Origin: an uncultured Collinsella sp.
Lineage (GTDB): Bacteria > Actinomycetota > Coriobacteriia > Coriobacteriales > Coriobacteriaceae
Assembly: GCA_900762355.1 (NCBI GenBank)
Contig: CAAFGE010000018.1
Span: 1-64,000 of the forward strand
Direction of reading: 5' to 3'
DNA length: 64,000 nucleotides
The position numbers and the translations under genes are program-made. Within the stretch, counting starts at the first letter, position 1; every line of letters starts with the position of its first letter. The notes beneath the pieces were generated by a model. That model was not told the DNA's origin. It worked only from the letters and a program-made list of their open reading frames with translations, and did no database searches. Positions 53,079 through 61,534 of this stretch are shown piece after piece.

Positions 53079-55175
53079 TTACTTTTTGCGGGCAAGCTCA
53101 CCGATGTTGGCAATGCCGGAGAAAACGGCCTCGAAGCGGTTGAGCAGCTTAAGGCGATTATCGCGAAGCTGCTCGTCTTTGTCCATGACCATGACCTCAT
53201 CGAAGAAACGGTCGATGGGCGCGCGCAGGGCGGCGAGGGCGGCAAATGCGGCCGGGTAGTCCTCGACAGCAAGGGCGGCATCGACAGCGGTCTGAGCGGC
53301 CTCGGAGGCGTCGGCGAGCGCGAGCTCGACCTCGCCCATCAGGCTGCGGTCATACTCCGCACCAAGCTCAGGCTTGGAGATATGCGCGGCGCGGGCATAG
53401 GCGGTCGCCAGGTTGTCGAACGTCTCAGCGTCGTTCTTGCGGGCCTCGTCGAGGGCGGCGCAGCGGGCGAAGAAGACGGACGGGGCGATAATGTGCACCG
53501 CGGAGACGGCGGCAACGGTATCGGCCGGGATCTTTTCGTCGCGGGCCATGCTCACCAGGCGGCCATGGAAGAAGTCACGAACCTGCTGGGCGACCTCGGC
53601 GGCGTCGAACTCAATGCCCTGCTCGCTATAGAGCTCGAGCGCAAAGTCGATGAGCGACGTGGGATCGATCGGCAGACGGTCGCGCAGGATGTTGATGATA
53701 CCGATAGCGGCACGACGCAGCGCGTAGGGATCGGAGGAGCCAGTCGGGGGCTCGCCGATGGCAAAGATACCGGCGATGGTATCAAGCTTGTCGGCGCAGG
53801 CCACGATGCAGCCAGCGGTGCCCTCAGGCAGCTCGTCACCGGCAAAACGGGGACGATAGTGATCGCGAATGGCGTGGGCGACCTCGTCGTTCTCCCCCAT
53901 CGCGGTGGCGTAGTAACCGCCCATCACGCCCTGCTGACTCGTGAACTCGACGACGGCGTTGGACACCAGGTCGGCCTTGCACAGGTGCGCGGCGCGAGCA
54001 GCGTCGGCGGCAAGATGGGCGCCCAGATGAGCCTCGCGGGCAATAGCGAGCGCGAGCTGCTCGATGCGCTCGGACTTGGCGAGCACGCTGCCGAGCTTCT
54101 CCTGGAAGGCAACCTTGGCCAGACGCTCGCGGAACTCGTCGAGGGAGATCTTCAGGTCCTCCTCGTAGAAGAACTTAGCGTCGTCTAGACGGGCGCGCAC
54201 GACGCGCTCGTTGCCGTCGATCACGCGCTCGGCATTCTCGGGCTTGCTGTTGGAGACGACCACGAACTCACGCGTGAGCTTGCCCTCGCCGTCATAGATC
54301 GGGAAGTAGCGCTGGTTGGTGAGCATGGACTCGCAGATAATCTCGTGCGGGACCTTGAGGAACTCCTCGTCGAAAGTACCGACGAGCACCGTCGGCCACT
54401 CGCAGAGGTTGATGACCTCCTCAAAGACCTTCTTAGGCGTATCGACATGGCAGCCGGGACGGGCAGCCTCGACCTCGGCGATACCGGCGAGAATCGCCTC
54501 GCGACGACGCTCAGCAGAGAGCACGCCGGCGCCCTCGAGCACCTGCTCGTAGACGGCGGGGCTGGCGACAACGTGGTCACCAGGGCCAAGTACGCGATGA
54601 CCACGCGTGGTGTTGCCACTCGTCACGTCGGCAAACGACACGGGAACAACATCCTCGCCCAAAAGGCAGCAGATCCAACGGACCGGACGAACAAAGGTCG
54701 CGTGCTCGTGGCCCCAGCGCTGGCTGCGGTAGTTGGGCCACTGCAGGCCGGCAATAGTCTTCTCGCACAGAGCGGTCAGAATCGGCGTAGCCGGTGCGGA
54801 GGGAATGTTCTTCTCGGCGAACACATACTCGCGACCGTCAGTGTCCTCGCGTCGAACCAGGTCCTCGGCAGCCACACCGCACTTGCGGGCGAAGCCCTGG
54901 GCGGCCTTGGTGGCGTTGCCGTCGGCATCGAAGGCAATGTTTGCCGCGGGACCGCGCTTGACCTCATGGACCTCATCGGTCGCAGTGGCGACATCGGCCA
55001 CGAGCGCAGCCAGACGACGCGGGCTCGAGATCACGCGGACCTCGCCATGGGCCAGACCGGCCTCGTCGAGGCCCTTGGCGATCATGGTGCCAAGCTGCTT
55101 GACGGCATTGTTCAACGGTGCGGAGGGCATTTCCTCCGTACCAATCTCAAACAGGAAATCCTTAGCGTCTGCCAT
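53079..55175 (-). CDS. glyS: Glycyl-tRNA synthetase beta subunit
   Basis: Larger subunit of the bacterial-type alpha2beta2 enzyme, which binds tRNA. The 698-residue product starts with LFEIGTEEMPSAPLNNAV, followed by the B3/B4-like region (RVLGPGDHVVASPAVYEQ), the HD-like domain (LVSNAVVEFTSQQGVMGGYY) and a DALR anticodon-binding end. It begins three bases after glyQ. The two-subunit enzyme separates this organism from many high-GC actinobacteria that have a single-chain GlyRS. Confidence 0.97.
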   Translation of the reverse strand: MADAKDFLFEIGTEEMPSAPLNNAVKQLGTMIAKGLDEAGLAHGEVRVISSPRRLAALVADVATATDEVHEVKRGPAANIAFDADGNATKAAQGFARKCGVAAEDLVRREDTDGREYVFAEKNIPSAPATPILTALCEKTIAGLQWPNYRSQRWGHEHATFVRPVRWICCLLGEDVVPVSFADVTSGNTTRGHRVLGPGDHVVASPAVYEQVLEGAGVLSAERRREAILAGIAEVEAARPGCHVDTPKKVFEEVINLCEWPTVLVGTFDEEFLKVPHEIICESMLTNQRYFPIYDGEGKLTREFVVVSNSKPENAERVIDGNERVVRARLDDAKFFYEEDLKISLDEFRERLAKVAFQEKLGSVLAKSERIEQLALAIAREAHLGAHLAADAARAAHLCKADLVSNAVVEFTSQQGVMGGYYATAMGENDEVAHAIRDHYRPRFAGDELPEGTAGCIVACADKLDTIAGIFAIGEPPTGSSDPYALRRAAIGIINILRDRLPIDPTSLIDFALELYSEQGIEFDAAEVAQQVRDFFHGRLVSMARDEKIPADTVAAVSAVHIIAPSVFFARCAALDEARKNDAETFDNLATAYARAAHISKPELGAEYDRSLMGEVELALADASEAAQTAVDAALAVEDYPAAFAALAALRAPIDRFFDEVMVMDKDEQLRDNRLKLLNRFEAVFSGIANIGELARKK

Positions 55176-55178
55176 GGC

Positions 55179-56090
55179 TTACGCCACCTCGCCTTCCTGG
55201 TCGGCATTCTCGTTGACTCCGGCGACCTCGGCCATGTAGGCCTCGCAGCACGCCTTGGCGACGGCGCGGACGCGCAGGATGTAGTTGGCACGCTCGACCG
55301 CGGATAGGGCACCGCGGGCATCGAGCAGGTTGAAGGCGTGGCTGCACTTCATGACACAGTCGTACGCCGGCAGCGGCAGCTTTCGCTCCAGGCAGGAATG
55401 GCACTCGGCCTCGTAGTCGTCAAACTTCTGACGCATCATCTCGACGTTGGCGACCTCAAAGTTATAAGCACTGAACTCGCGCTCATTCTCCAAGAACACG
55501 TCGCCGTAGGTCATGGGCGTGCCGTCGGGCAGGTAGCTCCACACCAGGTCGTAGACGGAGTTGACGCCCTGGGCATACATGGCGATACGCTCCAGGCCGT
55601 AGGTGATCTCGACGGGCACGGGGTCGACCTCGATGCCGCCCACCTGCTGGAAGTACGTAAACTGCGTGACCTCCATGCCGTTGAGCCAAACCTCCCAGCC
55701 AAGGCCCCAGGCGCCCAGGGTCGGGCTCTCCCAGTCGTCCTCGACAAAGCGGACGTCATGGTCGTTGGGGTCCAGGCCAATGGCGGCCAGCGAACCCAGG
55801 TAGAGCTCCTGGGCGTTGACCGGCGAGGGCTTGATGAGCACCTGGAACTGATAGTAGTGCTGCATGCGGTTGGGGTTCTCGCCGTAGCGGCCGTCGGCGG
55901 GACGGCGGCAAGGCTGCGCATAGCAGGTGCGCCACTCGGCGGGACCGAGCGAGCGCAGCGTGGTCGCGGTATGGAAGGTACCGGCACCGACCTCGGAGTC
56001 ATAAGGCTGCATAATGACGCAGCCCTGCTCGCCCCAGTACTGCTGGAGGCGCAGGATGATGTCTTGGAAGGAAAGCGATGAAGCGTTCAT
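55179..56090 (-). CDS. glyQ: Glycyl-tRNA synthetase alpha subunit
   Basis: Catalytic class II subunit that activates glycine. The 303-residue product has the highly conserved start [36 protein letters not shown] and [20 protein letters not shown]. It is complete. No T-box leader is visible in the 59 bases ahead of it. With glyS and ppsR it forms one transcription unit. Confidence 0.98.
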   Translation of the reverse strand: MNASSLSFQDIILRLQQYWGEQGCVIMQPYDSEVGAGTFHTATTLRSLGPAEWRTCYAQPCRRPADGRYGENPNRMQHYYQFQVLIKPSPVNAQELYLGSLAAIGLDPNDHDVRFVEDDWESPTLGAWGLGWEVWLNGMEVTQFTYFQQVGGIEVDPVPVEITYGLERIAMYAQGVNSVYDLVWSYLPDGTPMTYGDVFLENEREFSAYNFEVANVEMMRQKFDDYEAECHSCLERKLPLPAYDCVMKCSHAFNLLDARGALSAVERANYILRVRAVAKACCEAYMAEVAGVNENADQEGEVA

Positions 56091-56149
56091 GCCTCTAATA
56101 TCCCCTCGTCGAAACGATTACACGGTTAGGTACTGTACTATAGCGGTTT

Positions 56150-56713
56150 TTAGTCGATAGCGCCGATGCGGTTGAGCGGCCAGTAGCGAACGAGTGCCAC
56201 GGCCATTAAATCGGAGCGGTCGACCGGCCCAAAATAGCGAGAGTCGGCAGAGTTTTCGCGGTTGTCGCCCATCACCCACACGCACCCGTCGGGAACGGTG
56301 TAGGGATAGCTTACCTGAGCGCCGGGCGCTTGGACCGAAAGCGGCCAGCTCATGCCCGCCGTATAGTCCTCGTCGAGCGCTTGGCCGTCAACGACCACCT
56401 TGCCGTCCTGCAGGTCAACCGTCTGGCCGGCCGTGGCAATTACGCGCTTGACAAGAACATCATGCTCGGAGGTGCCATCGGGGTTGTGAAACACCACGAT
56501 ATCGCCCTGCTTGACGGGCTGACCGAGCTCGAGGCTCACCTTTTGCGCCAGGATCTGGTCGCCAATCTCGATTGTGTCCTCCATAGAGCCGGTGGGCACC
56601 ACAAAGGGCTCGACCACAAAGGTGCGGATCAGGAAGGTGGCCACAAGCGCGATCGCGATGACCGCGATCCACTCAAAAGCGCCCCTCAACGCGGAATGCT
56701 GCGATGGAACCAT
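56150..56713 (-). CDS. lepB: Signal peptidase I
   Basis: Membrane serine protease that removes signal peptides from secreted proteins. The 187-residue product has one N-terminal membrane helix (FEWIAVIAIALVATFLI), the catalytic serine in PTGSMEDTI and the catalytic lysine in VLVKRVIATAGQ, and the box GDNRENSADSR. It starts three bases after the trmD stop, with GAGGAG inside trmD, and ends the rpsP-khpA-rimM-trmD-lepB run. Confidence 0.96.
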   Translation of the reverse strand: MVPSQHSALRGAFEWIAVIAIALVATFLIRTFVVEPFVVPTGSMEDTIEIGDQILAQKVSLELGQPVKQGDIVVFHNPDGTSEHDVLVKRVIATAGQTVDLQDGKVVVDGQALDEDYTAGMSWPLSVQAPGAQVSYPYTVPDGCVWVMGDNRENSADSRYFGPVDRSDLMAVALVRYWPLNRIGAID

Positions 56714-56715
56714 TC

Positions 56716-57474
56716 TCACTCCTCGCTCTGCGAATACGAAGCGTCCAGAATCTCCTGCGCGTATGCGCGCTCCTGGGGCGTAAGCCGTGCCGTCTCGATC
56801 AGGTCGGGACGCCAGCGGCAGGTGCGCTCGATGGCATTCTTACGGCGCCAGGCGTCAACCTTGGCATGGTCACCGCTCACGAGCACCGGCGGCACGCCCT
56901 CGCCGTTGAATTCAGCAGGGCGAGTGTACTGCGCATACTCGAGCAGGCCTCCGTCCTCGGCGGTCGAGAACGACTCGTCGACGTTGCTCATCTCGTCACC
57001 AAGGGCGCCGGGAATCAGGCGTACGACAGCATCGGCAACGACCATAGCGGGAAGCTCGCCGCCCGTGAGCACGTAATCGCCGATCGACAGGCGCTCGTCG
57101 GCATACGCATAGGCACGCTCGTCGACACCCTCGTAACGGCTGCACACAAACAGCAAGCGCTCGCTTTTGAGCAGGCGCTCGGCCACATGCTGTGTAAAGG
57201 GCTCGCCACAGGGGGTAAAAAACACCACGGTGGGCTTAGGACCCTCGGAGCTAATAGCCTCGATGGCCTCGGCAATAGGCTCGACCTTCATGAGCATGCC
57301 CTGCCCGCCGCCGTACGGCTCGTCATCGACGGTACGATGGCGGTCGTGCGTCCAGTCGCGCAGGTTATACGCCTTAAAATCAAAAAGGCCGGCCTTGCGG
57401 GCGCGGCCCAAAATCGATGTGGACATGACGGGCTCAAACATCTCGGGAAAGACCGAAAGGGTCTCAATCAGCAT
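56716..57474 (-). CDS. trmD: tRNA (guanine-N1-)-methyltransferase TrmD
   Basis: SPOUT methyltransferase that makes m1G37 and prevents frameshifting. The 252-residue product has the knot motifs RYEGVDERAYAY and LSIGDYVLTGGELPAMVV and DEPYGGGQGMLMK near the start. All are intact. GGGAGG lies before the ATG. It sits ten bases after rimM as usual. Confidence 0.98.
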   Translation of the reverse strand: MLIETLSVFPEMFEPVMSTSILGRARKAGLFDFKAYNLRDWTHDRHRTVDDEPYGGGQGMLMKVEPIAEAIEAISSEGPKPTVVFFTPCGEPFTQHVAERLLKSERLLFVCSRYEGVDERAYAYADERLSIGDYVLTGGELPAMVVADAVVRLIPGALGDEMSNVDESFSTAEDGGLLEYAQYTRPAEFNGEGVPPVLVSGDHAKVDAWRRKNAIERTCRWRPDLIETARLTPQERAYAQEILDASYSQSEE

Positions 57475-57484
57475 GTTGTCCTCC

Positions 57485-58006
57485 CTACTTGTCCATATCG
57501 ATCAGGCCGTCCATAACGTGGACGGAAATTGTTCCTGTGTCGGGAAGATCGAGCACAACCTGCTCGATCACGGGAATCAGTACCTCGCCGTACCGATCAC
57601 CCTCGACAACCCAAACATCGTTAGCGGGCGTCGACATGATCTCGACGATCGTGCCGAGTGAACCGAAGCGCTCGTCGACCACCTCGCGACCCATCAGGTC
57701 GGTATAGGCGGCGTCGAGTGAATCGAGCTCAAAATCGTCACGATTTGCCAACACATAGCATCCCGTGATGCCCTCGGCGGCCGTCAAGTCGTCAATGCCC
57801 TCAAACAAGACCAGATCGCCATCGCCCGTATCGGTGACGGACACGACCGTGCAAAAGCGGTCGCGCTTGAGCGCCGGCGGCGTCAGGGCGACGCGCATAC
57901 CCGGCTCTAATACAGAAGGAAGCCCCCGCAGCGGCTGCGCGAGGACCTCCCCCTTCCTTCCGTGCGGCTTGACCACACGGGCGATGTTTTTGTACTGGGA
58001 CCTCAA
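57485..58006 (-). CDS. rimM: Ribosome maturation factor RimM
   Basis: Helps assemble the 30S head domain. The 173-residue product has the N-terminal barrel start NIARVVKPHGRKGEVLAQPL and the PRC-barrel part YTDLMGREVVDERFGSLG. The start is a TTG four bases after the khpA stop; its ribosome binding site is weak, so coupling to khpA is likely. The order rpsP-khpA-rimM-trmD is standard in Gram-positive and actinobacteria. Confidence 0.95.
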   Translation of the reverse strand: MRSQYKNIARVVKPHGRKGEVLAQPLRGLPSVLEPGMRVALTPPALKRDRFCTVVSVTDTGDGDLVLFEGIDDLTAAEGITGCYVLANRDDFELDSLDAAYTDLMGREVVDERFGSLGTIVEIMSTPANDVWVVEGDRYGEVLIPVIEQVVLDLPDTGTISVHVMDGLIDMDK

Positions 58007-58010
58007 GGTC

Positions 58011-58295
58011 CTAGCCCAGAACCTCTACCTCGACAGCAGTGTCGAGGCGAGCGGCCAGTGCACGGGCGAGCGTGCGAATGGCCTTGATGGTACGGCCACG
58101 ACGGCCGATGACCTTAGCAACGTCATCCTCGGCGACAGAAACCTCAATCGTAGAGGCGTCATCACCATCAATGACCTCAAGGCTCACGGAATCCGGGTCG
58201 TCGACGATCTGAACAACGAGATATTCGACGAGATCGGCGATGCGATCTGAGAGCATTGCCTCACCCTCGAGCTGTGCAGCGTCAACCTCAGGCAC
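58011..58295 (-). CDS. khpA: KH-domain RNA-binding protein KhpA
   Basis: Small RNA-binding protein, partner of KhpB in other Gram-positive bacteria, where the pair affects cell size and RNA levels. The 94-residue product is a single KH domain with the GxxG motif in AKVIGRRGRTIKAIRTLARA near 62-81. The GTG start has GAGGAG upstream over the rpsP end. It has about 15 residues more at the N-terminus than typical members. Confidence 0.94.
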   Translation of the reverse strand: MPEVDAAQLEGEAMLSDRIADLVEYLVVQIVDDPDSVSLEVIDGDDASTIEVSVAEDDVAKVIGRRGRTIKAIRTLARALAARLDTAVEVEVLG

Positions 58296-58298
58296 GAT

Positions 58299-58640
58299 TT
58301 ACTCCTCGGCACCCTCAGCGGCCTCAGCGGCAGCCTTAGCTGCCTCGGCCTCTTTGGCGAGCTGCTTCTTGGACTTCTTGACGACGGTCTCGGTCTTCTC
58401 GCCCTCGTTGGCGGCCTTGACCAGAGCGGCGACGGCGTCGGTGAGCTGAGCGCCCTTGGACTGCCAGTCGGCGATCTTCTCGAGGTCGAGGTTGATGGTC
58501 TTGGGGGCGGTCATCGGGTTGTAGCGGCCAACCTCCTCGATGATACGACCGTCACGCGGGGCGCGGGAATCGGCGACGACGACACGGTAGTACGGACGCT
58601 TCTTAGCGCCGTGACGAGCAAGGCGAATCTTGACTGCCAA
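58299..58640 (-). CDS. rpsP: 30S ribosomal protein S16
   Basis: Small-subunit assembly protein. The 113-residue product reads [20 protein letters not shown] from a TTG start, the conserved S16 opening, behind GGAGGAG. A Lys/Ala/Glu-rich tail of about 30 residues ([20 protein letters not shown]) extends the usual 80-90 residues, as in other actinobacteria. It opens the rpsP-to-lepB unit. Confidence 0.97.
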   Translation of the reverse strand: MAVKIRLARHGAKKRPYYRVVVADSRAPRDGRIIEEVGRYNPMTAPKTINLDLEKIADWQSKGAQLTDAVAALVKAANEGEKTETVVKKSKKQLAKEAEAAKAAAEAAEGAEE

Positions 58641-58759
58641 AGGAAACTCCTCCAACCAAGCAGCTTTAGGCTGCAACTACAAACAAACAGTTGAACATAA
58701 TACGCCATCGACGCGGGCAGGTGAAGTCCGTGAGACCAACTTCTTCGGTGTAGTCGAGG

Positions 58760-58797
58760 GCAAATCCATATCTTAGACAAGAATTCGGGATTTGCAA
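58760..58797 (-). promoter_or_regulatory. rpsP promoter framed by an inverted repeat
   Basis: On the minus strand TTGCAA (58792-58797), a 16-base spacer and TAAGAT (58770-58775). A perfect 8-bp inverted repeat, GCAAATCC (58760-58767) and GGATTTGC (58788-58795), brackets the -10 and overlaps the -35. It could be an operator. A GCAGC/GCTGC hairpin lies just before the rpsP ribosome binding site. Confidence 0.5.
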
Positions 58798-58829
58798 GCA
58801 CATACACGCACCCCACATGAGCTGCGCGG

Positions 58830-58835
58830 TATACT
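58830..58835 (+). promoter_or_regulatory. -10 element of dinB
   Basis: TATACT, seven bases ahead of the first dinB ATG. No good -35 and no SOS box were seen. The expected transcription start falls at or near that ATG. Confidence 0.4.
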
Positions 58836-58841
58836 CATGAC

Positions 58842-60095
58842 ATGGAAAGACGCGAACATACATACGGTTATAAGGATGCCATGGGCGTCACGCCACCTCC
58901 CTGGACGGGTCCGGCGGTGGGCCTCATGGACCTCGATGCGTTTTTTGCGAGCGTGGAGATGCTCGATCATCCCGAATGGCGCGGAAAGCCGCTCATCGTG
59001 GGCGGAGACGCCGATTCGCGTGGCGTCGTGTCCACGTGTTCGTATGAGGCACGTCGCTTTGGCGTGCGCTCTGCCATGGCCTCGGCCGAGGCGCGGCGCT
59101 TGTGCCCGCAAGCCATTTGGACGCACGGGCACTTTGATCGCTACCGCGAGGTGAGCGCGCAGGTCATGGCTATTCTTGCCGAGGAGACGCCGCGCGTTGA
59201 GCGCGTATCCATCGACGAAGCCTTTATCGATATCACACCGGGTCGCTTTGCGCCCGAGGACCCACTGCTGGTTGCACGGCGTATAAGCGACCGTGTGGCA
59301 GCGCTGGGAGTGACGTGCTCCATTGGCGTGGGCTGCAACAAGACGGTCGCAAAGATCGCAAGCGAGCGGGATAAGCCGTTTGGGCTGACCATCGTGCGCC
59401 CCGGAACCGAGCAGCGCTTTTTGGCCGCGCTGCCGGTATCTGCCATGAGCGGCATCGGGCGCTCGGCCGAGGAGCGACTGCGCCGTATGCGCATCTACAC
59501 GCTCGGCGAGCTGTCACGCGCGCCGGAATCCACCTTGGCCTCTATTTTTGGCGTCAACGGCGAACGTATGCGTCAGCGTGCGCTGGGACTTGAAATCTCC
59601 GAAGTCACGAGTCTCGATGAAGAGCGCAAGATCAAGTCGGTCAGCAATGAACGCACCTTTGCGAAAGATTTGACTGAGCGCGGGGACATCGAAGCGGCGA
59701 TTGCGCTGCTGGGTGAGTCGGTTGGACGCCGCCTGCGCCGTCAGGGACTGACGGGCGGCACGGTAACGCTCAAGCTTAAGTATTCGTATGGCAGCGGGCG
59801 TACGGCACAGCGCCGGCTGCCTCATCCGACCGACGATGAGAACATCTTCGTGGCGGTTGCACTCGAACTGCTCGACAACATCTGGCAGGAAGGCATGCAT
59901 GTTCGCTTAGCGGGCATCGGCATGAGCGACTTCGACCACCAAGGCGGCATCCAGACCGACCTGTTCTGCGAAGTCGACGACCGCGGAGCCCAATCAAGCG
60001 ACCGTCGCGACCTCTCGGTCGCTATCGACGCCGTCCGAGACAAGTTCGGCGACACCGCCCTATCTTTCGGCCGCCAATCCCGCTTCAACGATTAA
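58842..60095 (+). CDS. dinB: DNA polymerase IV (DinB)
   Basis: Y-family translesion polymerase. The 417-residue product has the catalytic acidic motifs LMDLDAFFASVE and RVSIDEAFIDIT, the YEARRFGVRSAM segment, GCNKTVAKIASERDKPFG and two helix-hairpin-helix-like motifs around MSGIGRSAEERLRRM. A C-terminal little-finger domain follows. No obvious beta-clamp peptide is seen at the extreme end (RQSRFND). Start choice: ATG 58842 would be almost leaderless; ATG 58881 (MGVTPPPWTGP) has AAGGA four bases upstream and is equally possible. It is transcribed divergently from rpsP. Confidence 0.94.
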   Translation: MERREHTYGYKDAMGVTPPPWTGPAVGLMDLDAFFASVEMLDHPEWRGKPLIVGGDADSRGVVSTCSYEARRFGVRSAMASAEARRLCPQAIWTHGHFDRYREVSAQVMAILAEETPRVERVSIDEAFIDITPGRFAPEDPLLVARRISDRVAALGVTCSIGVGCNKTVAKIASERDKPFGLTIVRPGTEQRFLAALPVSAMSGIGRSAEERLRRMRIYTLGELSRAPESTLASIFGVNGERMRQRALGLEISEVTSLDEERKIKSVSNERTFAKDLTERGDIEAAIALLGESVGRRLRRQGLTGGTVTLKLKYSYGSGRTAQRRLPHPTDDENIFVAVALELLDNIWQEGMHVRLAGIGMSDFDHQGGIQTDLFCEVDDRGAQSSDRRDLSVAIDAVRDKFGDTALSFGRQSRFND

Positions 60096-60130
60096 CCGCC
60101 TTTAGGCAAAAAGAAAGCCGGGCAGCTGCG

Positions 60131-60165
60131 AATGATTATTCTAGGACGGGGATTTTTTAATCATT
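60131..60165 (+). repeat. Hairpin repeat flanking the RAYT-like gene, left copy (D)
   Basis: AATGATTA (60131-60138) and TAATCATT (60158-60165) form a perfect 8-bp stem; the loop contains GGACGGGGAT. Its 35 bases match the reverse complement of the copy at 61017-61051 at 29 positions. It lies between the convergent dinB and transposase genes. Confidence 0.8.
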
Positions 60166-60172
60166 TGGAGCG

Positions 60173-60913
60173 TCATTTCGCCCTTTGAATGATATTGGTC
60201 CCAATTCCCGTCAGACGCGAAATCTGGTCAATCGTAAACCCCCGATGCCTCAACACTGCCAGAAGACGATTTCGCTCTGATTTCGGCAAAGTTTTAAGCT
60301 GATAAGGCTCATGCGGAGCCAAAAGAGCCCGGGCAACTTCCAGCGCATCCATATCGGAGATATGCTTACCTTCGGGCATAAAATAGGGATTAGGCTTGCC
60401 GTCGGTACTCGAAAGATAAAACGCTTCCGTACCCCCAAACAGATTGAGAATACCTTCACAATCACAAATTTCGGGATGAGAGAAATACTCATGGAAGCTG
60501 CTCCAGCGATACAGAGGAGCAGAAGAAATACCTGCTTTTGCAGGATTATCGTGTATGTATCGGACGCAACGGAGCAGCTGTTTGTCGTCAGAAATGATCA
60601 CACTCTTGAATCGTTCCTGGAACACCGGTCCGCGGCGGCCGGTTTTTTGATTGAAGTGTTTCGCATATGCCGTATCAATCGCATGCATAGCAACGCTCAT
60701 CTGATTATCGAGATCATCAAATAGCAGGTGAACATGATTGTCCATGAGGCACCAGGCAAGAAGACGAATATGAGCGGACGTAAATCGTCTGTTCAATAGA
60801 TTGAGAAAATAAAGGCGATCGTCATCGTCTTCGAAGATCAGCTGGCCAGCACAGCCCTTGAGCATGACGTGATAATGGCCGAGTTCGGACAACGCACGGG
60901 CAACACGAGTCAT
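60173..60913 (-). CDS. REP-associated tyrosine transposase-like (Y1/HUH) protein
   Basis: Single-strand DNA transposase of the IS200/RAYT type. The 246-residue product from the ATG at 60913 (GGAAGGGAGGG upstream) has GHYHVMLKG near 12-20, the HUH motif in DNHVHLLF (His60 and His62) and a nucleophile tyrosine in CVRYIHDNP (Tyr119). The C-terminal 60 residues include a helix-turn-helix (HRGFTIDQISRLTGIGTNII). The catalytic parts are intact. It is flanked by inverted copies of a small hairpin, as expected if the protein acts on them. There is no second gene (tnpB) and no long element boundary. Confidence 0.85.
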   Translation of the reverse strand: MTRVARALSELGHYHVMLKGCAGQLIFEDDDDRLYFLNLLNRRFTSAHIRLLAWCLMDNHVHLLFDDLDNQMSVAMHAIDTAYAKHFNQKTGRRGPVFQERFKSVIISDDKQLLRCVRYIHDNPAKAGISSAPLYRWSSFHEYFSHPEICDCEGILNLFGGTEAFYLSSTDGKPNPYFMPEGKHISDMDALEVARALLAPHEPYQLKTLPKSERNRLLAVLRHRGFTIDQISRLTGIGTNIIQRAK

Positions 60914-60965
60914 CGAAACCCTCCCTTCCAAGGATGCAGTAGTCACAGCATACAAAAGGAAAGGA

Positions 60966-61006
60966 AGAAAAGGGCCGAACCGCCCAACAAAGGTGAGCGG
61001 TTCGGC
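60966..61006 (-). terminator. Rho-independent terminator of the obg-nadD-yqeK-rsfS unit
   Basis: A perfect 10-bp stem (60974-60983 with 60997-61006) with a 13-nt loop is followed on the minus strand by CCTTTTCTT. It lies 45 bases after the rsfS stop, beyond the hairpin repeat. Confidence 0.8.
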
Positions 61007-61016
61007 AAACGGTAGC

Positions 61017-61051
61017 AATGATTATTTTATCCCCGTCCCAGAAAAATCATT
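61017..61051 (-). repeat. Hairpin repeat flanking the RAYT-like gene, right copy (E)
   Basis: AATGATT (61017-61023) and AATCATT (61045-61051) form a 7-bp stem; on the minus strand the loop contains GGGACGGGGAT. It is the inverted near-copy of 60131-60165. The first base of the rsfS stop region lies in its outer arm (stop codon 61051-61053). Confidence 0.8.
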
Positions 61052-61506
61052 TAGAGGAGGTCGAGGGGAAGCTGGGGGGCGTCGCCCCAGAGTTTCTCGA
61101 GGCGATAGAAGTCGCGGGCTTCGGGAGTAAAGACGTGGACGACAACCGAGCCGTAGTCCATGAGCATCCAGGTCTTCTGCTCGCGGCCCTCGATGGAGAA
61201 CGGATGCTCGCCGCAAGCCTCGGCGACCTTCTCCTCGATTTCGTCGACGATGGAATCGACCTGGCGGTTGTTGGTACCGGTGGCGAGCACAAAGTAATCG
61301 CACACATCGGAAAGCTCGGTCAGGTCGAGCACCTGCACGTCCTCGCCCTTCTTGTCGTAGGCGGCCTGCGCGGCGGCGCGGGCGACATCCTCGGCGGCGA
61401 CACCGCTCGCGGACAGCGAGGCGGCAGTGCGGTCGGACGTGGCAACGAAGCTCTTGTGCTCCACACCTTCAAGAATCTGCTCGTCGGTCATGGTCTCGTC
61501 GGCCAT
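61051..61506 (-). CDS. rsfS: Ribosomal silencing factor RsfS
   Basis: Binds ribosomal protein L14 and blocks subunit joining when nutrients are short. The 151-residue product has the conserved core QVLDLTELSDVCDYFVLATG and the signature DYGSVVVHVFTPEARDFYRLEKLWGDA. About 40 residues at the N-terminus (Thr/Ser/Ala-rich) exceed the usual 105-120. It is the last gene of the obg-nadD-yqeK-rsfS unit, a standard order. Its stop codon overlaps the arm of a hairpin repeat. Confidence 0.95.
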   Translation of the reverse strand: MADETMTDEQILEGVEHKSFVATSDRTAASLSASGVAAEDVARAAAQAAYDKKGEDVQVLDLTELSDVCDYFVLATGTNNRQVDSIVDEIEEKVAEACGEHPFSIEGREQKTWMLMDYGSVVVHVFTPEARDFYRLEKLWGDAPQLPLDLL

Positions 61507-61534
61507 GGAATACCTCTTTCTAGACGCACCCGAG

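Noticed and set aside
56091..56149. T-box leader ahead of glyQ
   Set aside because: Only 59 bases separate lepB and glyQ, too short for a T-box, and no specifier loop or AGGGTGG-type T-box sequence is present.
58850..58870. Possible LexA (SOS) box ahead of dinB
   Set aside because: CGAAC is followed by GGTT eight bases later, not the four-base gap of the Gram-positive/actinobacterial box CGAAC-N4-GTTCG, and the second half does not match.
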